64,000 nt of DNA from Lonicera japonica (taxonomy: Eukaryota; Streptophyta; Magnoliopsida; Dipsacales; Caprifoliaceae), in NCBI GenBank assembly GCA_021464415.1, contig CM038469.1, positions 17,813,901 to 17,877,900 of the forward strand, in the 5' to 3' direction. This document shows, one piece after another, positions 55,261 to 64,000 of this stretch. The translations under genes were made by a program, and so were the position numbers. The notes beneath the pieces were generated by a model that worked only from the letters and a program-made list of their open reading frames with translations, searched no databases and was not told the DNA's origin. Positions within the stretch are counted from its first letter, which is position 1, and every line of letters begins with the position of its first letter.

Positions 55261-56740
55261 TTAAAGACTTTTATAGTTTATATTTTAACAAAGCTTTTGT
55301 TTAAAAAAATAAAATTATTTAGCCTTAACTAAACCAAAAAAAATAGAAAAAGATAAAAGAAAAATAAAAGTGTGAACTTATAGAAAATTATTTGGTACGT
55401 CTACTAAATTTATACATTAGAGTTCATTTTTAAATCTTAACGCATGTGCATCCAAAAAAAATAAAATAAAAAAGAAAGCATGTGAAAGAAATTAAAAGTT
55501 GCACCAGATTTATTTTCCTATTTTTTTTTTTAGCAATTGATAGATTTAGGTCTATCTAGTTTGACCATATAACCCTTAACAAGGTTTTTTGGTTCTTTAT
55601 CATTAAGTTAATAAATAATTATTTTTATGAGTTTCTTATTTTAAATTATGTTAATATATATATATATATATATATAAAGACGGATTTTAATCGCTTGAAG
55701 TTGTATCAATCTTTAATAGTGCAATTTTCTTATTGCATTAAAAGCATTACGAGTTCTAACAACTCTAGTGTTGTGGGTAGGTTGCAGTATGTGCCTGAAT
55801 TGGCTTTAGTATGTATATATTGACAAGTTACAAATTATGAGTGTTCGTCTCACATCGTTTGAGTGAGGCGAATTGATTTGCTATATATTTGGGGTGATCA
55901 CTATTCATTTCTAGCTAGTAAGCGGCGTTTCGGGGTTAAAAGTGAAACCATGAAGGCTTGACCGAAAGCGGACAATATATTATTAGGCCAGACTGGGACA
56001 TGACATGATTCTCGTATTTCCTATTTTTAAATGAATTTATGGTGGACAATTCAAAATACAACTATTTGAAAAATGAAATTAAAAGGACACATTCGTTTCG
56101 ACAATCAAATGCATTTTGTGTACTATTTGTATATTTAGCATTGATTACTCTAATATTAATTTGTATAATGTAGATAGAATCATTCCCTAAAACGTTGTTT
56201 TGGCAAACTTACATTATTAAATCACAATAGCATAGCTTAAAGAGAAATTTTATGCATCTGACAAATTGTATTGAATATTATAGGCAAAATAAACTTAAAC
56301 ACAAATAAAAAAGAAATAATTAATGATCTATAAAATGCATAACCAATGGCTCCCAAAAGGAAGGTTTGAAACTGCCTAGGTTTGGGAAGACAAGGGAAAA
56401 GTACTTGCAAACAAATTTGGGAAGAAATTACATGTACCTTAGCATGGCATGCTTCCAATGCATCAACATTTCATTAATTAATCTTTATGGGTCAACGCTC
56501 AACACTACATTTTCTTTTTCTTTTTTTTTTGTTTCCTGCAAGATTTTCATACACCACATTGAATAAATGACTAATTTTTTATATAAAACTTAACTTGTAT
56601 TTGGTTATAATGACTAATTTTTTATATAAAATTTAACTTGTATTTGGTTATAATGATTTTTCCATCCATTGTGAGTTGAACTCTAAATGTCCCCAAATCA
56701 TTTGTGTCAATATGTGCTCAATAATAAACAAGTCCCCTCT
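55261..56740. other. AT-rich intergenic DNA
   Basis: No gene recognised. It holds an (AT)n tract at ~55648-55675 and a 44-bp tandem duplication at ~56567-56655 (GACTAATTTTTTATATAAAA twice). The frames at 56237-56566 on both strands look incidental. Confidence 0.5.
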
Positions 56741-57378
56741 GTAATTAGTCTCAAAAATATTAAGTCTTGCGTGCGCTTGTGTTAACCGTGGGGTCAACAT
56801 AGAAATATTTATTACTCCCCATTTCAAATTAAATTGTTTTATCATTGTTATTATTTCTGAAATTCTAAATCAAGGTTCAATTCATTTGCTAGAAAGTTGA
56901 AATGACCGAAAGTAGTACTTATTTTTATTATAAAAATGACAAAAAAAAATATTAAAAATATGAGTGAGATATTAAGATGTCCTCTATTTTGTTTGGTATT
57001 TTCAATGAATTTTTTTTTTGTCACTCATCACCCAAATGATTTTATTCCAAATGAAACCTAAAATGTAATTAGTCTCAAAAATATTAAGTCTTGCGTGCGC
57101 TTGTATTAACCGTGGGGTCAGCATAGAAATATTTATTACTCCCCATTTCAAATTAAATTGTTTTATCATTGTATTATTTCTGAAATTCTAAATCAAGGCT
57201 CATTGCTAGAAAGTTGAAATGACCGAAAGTACTACTTATTTTTATTATAAAACTGAAAAAAAAATTTAAAAACAATATGAATGAGATATTAAGATGTTCT
57301 CTATTTTTTTGGTATTTTCAATGAATTTTTTTTTTGTCACTCATCACCCAAATGATTTTATTCCAAATGAAACCTAAA
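56741..57378. repeat. 324-bp tandem duplication
   Basis: GTAATTAGTCTCAAAAATAT begins at 56741 and again at 57065. The copies stay alignable to AAATGAAACCTAAAA at ~57060 and ~57376, with small deletions in the second. Non-coding. Confidence 0.9.
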
Positions 57379-58348
57379 AAGTAGTAGAAACTTTAATTTC
57401 CCAAATGACGACCTTCCTCGTTTCAAATTTTTTATAACACGTAGTATTGTTTTAAAAAATTTACTATGTTTTTTTATCACTAGCTCCGGTTGATAACAAA
57501 TTGCAATATAATAGAAAAAACTATTGATGTCAGTGAGAAGTTTAAATATATATCAACAAATATTCTTTTACTTTTTGACTTTAGCTAAGAAACTTTTTTT
57601 TTCCCACATAAAATAGAGAAGTATCTACTTGTTACTCATAAAAGATGGAGAGTATCTCACCACATCACACAATTTATTTTCGAACTTTTCGCATAAATCA
57701 AATCTTGTTTAATTTCCTCTCAGTTTTCGTCTTTTTATCAATGGAGGCAATATAAAATGGTAGGAAAAATAATTAATTTGTGTTACAAATTGGAAAACAA
57801 GTTGAAGCCTGTGGCGATATTATGTTTTGACTTTTTCCATGGAAAAACTTTTTGGGCCATGATGAAGAAAAATTTCCCCGAAAAAATAATAAGGTCGCGC
57901 AGAGGACATGCATTCATAAAAATAAGCATGAGATAAAAATCATATCACCACATGTTTCAACTTATTTTCCAAACTCACAAAAATTAGTTCTTTTTTTAAT
58001 TATTTTCCATATTGCTATCAAACAAACCCTAAGACTCTACATTCCCCACCCCCCCCCCCCACCCCGGATTATATTAAATGTACCAAATCTTCATATACCA
58101 AAAAGTTTTGTTTTCAATTACTTGTTTAATTTATTTAAAATTACTGTATGTATAAAATCAAATTACACTCTTAATTTGGGACAATAAGAATTAATACAAA
58201 ACAGTTGAACCATTCAGTTTGCTTCTTTGATTGGTACTATTATATGGTACCAAGTATATTCCAATAACATTAAACTTATGTCTGTACATGATATGGTCTT
58301 AACCACAACACTCGGCCAGCCACCCTGAGTTGAGAAAATCGAGCTTGA
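57379..58348. other. AT-rich intergenic DNA upstream of the esterase gene
   Basis: No gene seen. A poly-C tract lies at 58049-58062. The frame 57852-58187 shows no recognisable domain. Confidence 0.5.
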
Positions 58349-58356
58349 CTGATAGC

Positions 58357-58749
58357 CAGGGGCGGACCCAGGATTTTTAGATGGGGTGGGCTGAATTAAC
58401 ACAAAAATTTATGACAATTTTTTAAGCAAAAAATTTATTCCTACAGTGAAAATTTTTTTAAATAAAAATAATATAGTTAAATGTAATTCTTTTTTATGAA
58501 AGAAAATTAGTATTCATAAAAATTATATTGAGAGAGAGAGATGCTCTAGTTTGACAACAACACAAAACTTTTTAATTTATTTGGTTTTTTGTGGGCTAAT
58601 TGTGGGCTGGGGTGGGCTGGACTGGGCTAATTGTGGGCTGGACTAAGGAATTTATTGGTCTAATAGTAATTTTTTTATATAACTAGTGGGGAAAAAAAAT
58701 TCTTGGGCTGGGCTGGAGCCCTCTGGGCTAGGGCCCAGTTCCGCCCCTG
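58357..58749. mobile_element. hAT-type MITE, 393 bp, 8-bp target duplication
   Basis: Terminal inverted repeats CAGGGGCGGA and TCCGCCCCTG, with perfect 8-bp repeats CTGATAGC on each side (58349-58356, 58750-58757). The right half has repeated TGGGCTGG(A/G) words. It has no coding capacity and lies ~190 bp upstream of the esterase TATA box. Confidence 0.92.
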
Positions 58750-58940
58750 CTGATAGCTCCTCATGTCAAGGCCGGCAAATGCAAAATTTTTAGTGACCAG
58801 CGGTTGGTACCCTCTGCACGCTAAGGAAATTAATCAAGGTGCGTAAAAACTGATTCGGACACTTCTGACATAAACCAAAAAATTAGATGAATAGTCTTTA
58901 GTACTACTTGCACATCATGGACTACAGTTTCCCACCTCAC

Positions 58941-58947
58941 TATAAAT
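58941..58947 (+). promoter_or_regulatory. TATA box of the pectin acetylesterase gene
   Basis: TATAAAT in the context CACCTCACTATAAATCTACC, 150 bp upstream of the ATG. A start of transcription near 58975 would give a leader of ~120 nt. Confidence 0.65.
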
Positions 58948-59005
58948 CTACCTGCCTACACTTGTCTTCCCCCTTTATTCAATTATTCATTCCCATCTAT
59001 CTTTC

Positions 59006-59008
<3 letters not shown>

Positions 59009-59050
<42 letters not shown>
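59009..59050 (+). repeat. (TC)n microsatellite in the 5' leader
   Basis: About 21 uninterrupted TC units just upstream of the ATG. CT-rich leaders are common in plant genes and their length is often variable. Confidence 0.9.
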
Positions 59051-59061
<11 letters not shown>

Positions 59062-59096
59062 ACACACACTACTAGTTTCTACATCAAAGTTCCAAA

Positions 59097-62000
59097 ATGG
59101 TGAATGCAAGGCTCTGTATCTTTCTAATTTGCCTCTTGGTATTGTTGCAATCAGAATCAACGGCAAGTGTTAAGTTAACTCTTGTGAAGCATGCAGTAGC
59201 CAAAGGGGCAGGTGAAGAAAAGAAAAATTATTACGCAACTTAGCTGTTTTTACGCTTCATAACTTTTCCAAGTTAATTTACTAATACTTAAGTTAAAGTA
59301 ACATTTTATTATGTACAGTCATACTTTATTTATTTACGGTGCAGTGTGTTTGGACGGAAGTCCACCTGCGTACCAATTGGACAGAGGAGTTGGAGAAGGG
59401 GCTAAGAAATGGCTGGTTCACTTGGAGGTGTGCATGCATGCATACATTTCTATCACCATTTACTCCATAATACTAAAATAATTCTTTCTTTAGTTTACAT
59501 TTGTTTCAATAATCAGCAGTCATTCTTCAGTAAATAGAAAATTAGAAAAGCTAATTGAAAACTGGAAAACTCACCAGCCTTCCTTTCTCCGGCAACTTAT
59601 TTGGACCCTATGGTATGGTCTGGCAAATCTTAGGCGACGATCTGTCTCTGAAATGTTACAGACGCGAATAATAATACGAGAAGTTAGTTAAATTACTGGT
59701 GCTTAAATTAAAACACCTTAATAGAATGTCTTACGTAATTTGTATTAATATTATAAGTCACTCGCACGAATTTAACTAAGAATATAATTTATCCACTAAT
59801 CATTCACTTTAATCCCCACTAATATATTGATTTCAGGGAGGATCGTGGTGCGAATCGGATGAGGTATGTAGAAGGCGTAAACAACATGGGTTGGGATCAA
59901 GTCACCTGATGAAGGAAATGGGATTTGGAGGGATACTCAACAACAATCAAAGCATTAACCCTAGTAAGAAAACTAAACATATGAATCCAGATTTCCAATT
60001 GTTAAATTTTACTGTTTCTTAATATTTTTGTTTACTTTTAATTTACACTGTTTTTTTTTTTCAAAATTTTCAGACTTCTACAATTGGAATAGGGTTCTTG
60101 TCCGGTATTGTGATGGATCATCGTTTACCGGAGATGTTGGACAAGTCAACGTTACCGTGAGTCATGTACTTAATTTGATTACAATATGTGTATTTAGCCC
60201 CCAAAATTTTGATTTAAGTACTAGGATCAAAGTTAATTCGATAAAACTCCCTCTTTCTCAAATTTTATACGATCTAGAAATTTAATTGAAATAAGTTAAC
60301 ATTAGTTTCCTATTTTTCACCCAATTCAAAATTTTCAATGGAGGGTTACCTCCTATTTTTGAGTTTTCATAGAGTACTGGGCTTTTAGTAAATATCAATC
60401 ACTTGATCAGGATCCAGTTTATTATAGAGGAGAGAGGGTGTTTGATGCTGTTGTGGAGGACATTTTGGAAGAAGGAATGTACTGTGCTTCAAACGTATAG
60501 ATCTCTCTCTGTCTCTCTATCTCTCTCTCTCTCTCAAACGTATAGATCTCTCTCTTTGTCTCTCTTAGAAACTAACAAAATGATGTTTCGTTAGGCCCTT
60601 CTATCCGGAAACTCCGCGGGTGGTTTGGCCGCAATATTGCACTGTGACAAATTCCGAGGCCTACTACCACCGAGTATTACAGTAAAGTGTTTTTCAGATG
60701 GTGGTTATTTTGTACACGCGTAAGTTAGTTTTCGCGTTATTGTTTCGCTTATGTGCTATATATAATTTATTTTTATTTTTTGTTTCAATTTTTGTTTCAC
60801 TTGTATGATTGATTAAACACTTTGTGCCATTGACAGCAAGGACATCGCCGGAGGATATCACTATGAACAAGTGATGTTTGATAGGGTGGTGGCTTTACAC
60901 GTAATCTCTCTCTAAACTAGTAAATGTAGTTTAAATGGAAGGAAACTGTTAGTTCAGTCTTTATATTTTTTTTTTTGGTCTAGATACTTTCTAGTACCAC
61001 ATGGTGTCCGGGCCAGCTTTCGCGCACCTCGACTAATCCCTGTTCGCGGAACAGTGGCCAGCCGCTGGCCACCAGATGTTGTTTTTGCAGCTGCCGGGAT
61101 TCGACCTGGGGAGCTCCCAATCGCTAGCCACCAGATGTTTTTGCAGCTGCCGGGATTCGACCTGGGGAGCTCCCAGTCAAACACAGCGCTGATCCCAGTG
61201 CGCTACCACTGGGCCACTTGCTGGTGGTTGTTCAGTCTTTATATAAAGAGGATAAAAACTATAAAAACTGCATACTGACGACATTTTGGGATAAATTTAA
61301 AAGTGGTGATACAAAATGTAAATACGAAACTGTAAAAGTGATTATTTATGAGAACTCATAGATTCTTGTGAGAGAAAGGCAGATATTATGTAATACTAGA
61401 CCATATACACATGCTATGCATATGCCGTTGGTGGTTAAGAAGCGAGTTAATTTGTTATAAGTTGGGGGTCCAAATCTTGTTGATAGCAATTTTTTAGAAA
61501 ACGCTAAAGGATAAACACAGTTTCAAGCGGTTGAATCGAGGACTTTTAATATAGAATAAATATTTAAATTGATAAATCTAATTACACGAGCAATTTTTTC
61601 AAAAAAGGTTAGAGGAATAAAATAGAAATTACAAAAAATTGACACAAATTTTAAACTGAGATTTGACTGTACAATATAAAATAAATATTTAAATGGATAA
61701 ATGTAATTATACATATGAAAAGTACAAAACACGTGGTAAATTATTTTATTTTATTTATTTATTTATTTGATGCAGGGTTCTGAAAAGAATTTGCCAAAGT
61801 CATGCACGTCCGTAACGAAACCCGGCGCTCTGGTTAGAAAAAATATATTTTTAATCATTTATATATATATGGGATTATTAATGAAAATAAAATTTAACTA
61901 TTAATAAATTAAATATTATTTAATTTCAGTGCTTTTACCCTCAGTACGTTGCGCCGCGCATCAAAACTCCACTTTTCATTCTAAATTCTCTGTACGACAC

Positions 62001-63246
62001 CTGGCAGGTGAGCTAATTAACTACTACCTTCTTCAATTCAAAGAAATTACTTTCATTCAATAATTTCTTAAGGATGGAAATATTAGCACTCTCAATATCT
62101 TTTTAAAATATTATTGCTTTTTATTCAGGTTTTTATAATCAAATAAGGTTATGTGTTAGTTGATTAATTGTGAATGACATATTATAAATTTGGTAATTCT
62201 TCACTCAATTGTCAAGAATCAAGTATATAGACTTATATTCGGTTCTTAAAAACTGAGTAACAAATATTTTACTCCGTTGCAAAAGATCGAAAGTATGTGG
62301 GTGTGTTACAAAGTATTTTTGGAACTGCGAGCCAATATCTCCACCCTTTTTTATTTGTTCAAAAATAATATATTATTTTTGCTTTCAATTCTCTGATTGA
62401 TTATTGTTTTATCACGATTATATATTTAGGTATCTTATATTTTGTCACTTGCAAATATTCCGGTGGGTAGATCCTGGGTCGGCTGCCAATTTGAAGTAAG
62501 CAATTGCTCTGAACATCAGAAACAAACATTACAAGGTAGGTTTCACATACTACTCTTAACTCCATTACCTTATGACATCTGCGAAAACTACTTTAATTTC
62601 TGCCCTAAAATATTCCGATATTGTACTTAATCTCAAATTTATAGCTACGTTCCATTCTAACTTTTGCACATATTGCTTCTACGCGTAGTATCTTAAAATG
62701 AAAGAATTCGTATACCATATTAATTTTTTTTCCACATTTTCCAATAGAAAAAAACTCAGAGAATATGTATGGAGGGTACTATCTATCGTTTGATTTACAA
62801 ACTTGAAATATTTATATATGCTACTTTCGGGTTTACATTCAGGTTTTAGGGTACAAGTCCTAAGTGCAGTGTTGAGTGGATTGACAAACCATTCATCTAG
62901 AGGATTTTTCCTCAATACTTGTCATACACACTGCCAATCCCTACATAACGATAAGTGGATCGGAAAACGCGGTTCAAAGTTGCATAACAAGGTACAAGTG
63001 TTCTCACGACTATTTGAATATTGTTTTATTTCTATTTTCTTTTAGTTTTTGCCAATGAAATCAACTTATCTCAATTAACTAATGTTTTGTTCTCGCAAAT
63101 AACAGTCGATTTCGGAGGCACTTGGAGAGTGGTACTATGACAGTAGGCCGGTGCAACTTGTAGCAACCAGAGATCTATTGCCACATTGGTGTGTACTGGA
63201 TAAAGCGGAGCCTAATCCAACAAATAATTATACATGGCATGGATAG
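59097..63246 (+). CDS. Pectin acetylesterase (CE13, PAE/Notum family), 12 exons, 403 residues
   Basis: Removes acetyl esters from pectin in the cell wall. Exons with GT-AG borders: 59097-59211, 59345-59427, 59837-59963, 60074-60156, 60411-60494, 60595-60719, 60837-60900, 61776-61832, 61930-62007, 62430-62535, 62843-62991, 63106-63246. They sum to 1212 nt with all phases matching. Residues 1-23 form a signal peptide ([13 protein letters not shown] core), so it is secreted. The family landmarks appear in order: [10 protein letters not shown] (39-48), HLEGGSWC (64-71), [18 protein letters not shown] (~112-129), the nucleophile elbow GNSAGG with Ser171, Asp269 in NSLYDTWQ, and His337 in the HTHCQ segment. 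Most plant relatives I know have GCSAG, so Asn170 is unusual, but the triad is complete. Length is normal for the family. Intron 7 carries a SINE. The start is the first ATG after the leader and is followed by the signal peptide. Confidence 0.95.
60967..61229 (-). mobile_element. tRNA-derived SINE (Au-like) in intron 7, 15-bp target duplication
   Basis: Flanked by perfect GTTCAGTCTTTATAT (60952-60966 and 61230-61244). The minus strand starts with a tRNA-like head: box A TGGCCCAGTGGTAGCGCACT and box B GGTCGAATCCC. It ends with an A run (60967-60977) after text close to GGATTAGTCGAGGTGCGCG, which is familiar from Au SINEs. About 57-60 bp including box B are duplicated in tandem. The insertion is opposite to the host gene and leaves its splice sites untouched. 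Confidence 0.88.
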
Positions 63247-64000
63247 TTCACAGGCTTCTTGGTCCTTCAATTTATGCTGAAAAAATGTCTTGTAATCAGA
63301 CTGTTTAACCACTCTTAACCGGCAACTCTTGGAATTTAGAATGTATGTCTTGTTTAAAATTGCTAAGTTGTATAATAGTGATAGGTGGATAGACTATTTA
63401 ACCACCTATGCTTGTTTGGCATATCCTTTAAATTACTTTTTGCATTAGTCAATTTTATGTGCTCTCTCTCAGGTGACAGTTTGTGTGTTCGTCATTTGAT
63501 GAAACGAAAAATTACTTATCCAATCTTGAATTGATAAATTTAATGAGTCCAGCAAAAAGGTATGGGTTGTTGCAAAAAATTTTAGCTAGTCATATAAACT
63601 GAAGATTAATTCCCTTGTGTGTGTATATATATATTAAAAAATTTAGTTGTATTCATGCAATATAATCTTGATTTAAAAAAAAAGGCTTGTAACATGTTTT
63701 AGAGTGTTAATATAATGCATGGGATTGGCCCGAGTACAATGGGTACGTCCTCTCACTTAGTGCCATGAGGTCCAAATTTATATTGGCTTAATTCCGATGC
63801 CAAAAGAGTTGTTTCGATTTAGAGTCACTTACCTCAAGTAAAGATATGATAAAGTGAAGACAAGCTGAATCAAAAAGCCGAGCTTTCGAAACTTCAAGGA
63901 TCGAATTCAAAGCATCAATGGGATCAAGGTAAATTAGGTAAGCATGTGCATTTGATTTGATTCAAATTTTAAATGGTGGTTGAGCATTTAAAAATAAAAC
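63247..64000. other. 3' flank of the esterase gene
   Basis: No further gene is recognised. I do not see a canonical AATAAA in the first 200 bp after the stop. A short AT-rich tract lies at 63625-63680. Text near 63800-63850 loosely resembles Tat-type LTR wording but is too short to call. Confidence 0.45.

Noticed and set aside
61160..61229. A possible tRNA gene on the minus strand
   Set aside because: Box A and box B are present, but the sequence continues as a SINE with A tail and target duplication; no full cloverleaf.
63780..63860. Possible Tat LTR fragment (TTTCGATTTAGAGTCACTTACC)
   Set aside because: Too short and without LTR ends or primer site to support a call.

Overview
The window is plant nuclear DNA, almost certainly from a eudicot. 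It is AT-rich, has GT-AG spliced genes, and is packed with LTR retrotransposons, hAT-type MITEs, a tRNA-derived SINE and tandem repeats. Nothing looks bacterial or organellar. I could not fix the species from sequence alone. The only clearly intact host gene is a 12-exon pectin acetylesterase (59.1-63.2 kb) that encodes 403 residues with a complete Ser/Asp/His triad.

Layout. 0-0.6 kb: end of a Ty3/gypsy copy (minus). 0.6-8.4 kb: AT-rich intergenic DNA with a 472-bp tandem duplication, an old chromovirus-like LTR, two hAT MITEs with perfect 8-bp target duplications, and a 116-bp foldback. 8.4-10.2 kb: decayed autonomous hAT transposase. 10.2-12.4 kb: LTR remnant plus the integrase end of a gypsy element (minus). 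12.5-14.7 kb: 5' LTR, primer site and gag/protease stub of gypsy element A (plus). 14.7-19.1 kb: a ~178-bp satellite array with a 1606-bp higher-order period, interrupted by a 2-kb non-autonomous LTR element that carries an intact 331-codon ORF. 19.1-21.8 kb: Tat-type element fragment (B2). 21.8-23.1 kb: LTR-like block. 23.1-26.5 kb: chromovirus element C (LTR, gag, protease). 26.5-30.6 kb: chromovirus element D (complete 5' LTR, gag) running into a 115-bp hairpin-rich tandem array. 30.6-46.4 kb: a large Tat-type element B on the minus strand (LTR, gag, protease, RT, two RNase H domains, integrase). Downstream of its pol lie two plus-strand genes of plant-mobile-domain and DUF7745-like type, each with its own promoter. 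46.4-53.3 kb: the tail of another Tat element (E, plus), mostly a 3' untranslated region made of four different minisatellites, interrupted by a copia-type solo LTR, then its 3' LTR. 53.3-55.3 kb: two LTR fragments in opposite orientation. 55.3-58.9 kb: intergenic DNA with a tandem duplication and a hAT MITE. 58.9-64 kb: the pectin acetylesterase gene, with a SINE in intron 7.

Main ideas worth checking. (1) Short inverted repeats recur just upstream of the TATA boxes of several different LTR families, with different sequences in each. In one LTR the arms show a paired A-T to G-C change. (2) Both genes antisense to Tat element B carry CCGTACGG-type palindromes spaced exactly 19 bp upstream of TATA, and the element's own LTR has related motifs. 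(3) Minisatellites that differ in sequence and period all have a short hairpin at their core. (4) A retroelement-derived satellite has begun forming higher-order repeats. All coding parts of the large retroelements carry stops or frameshifts, so they are annotated as pseudogenes.
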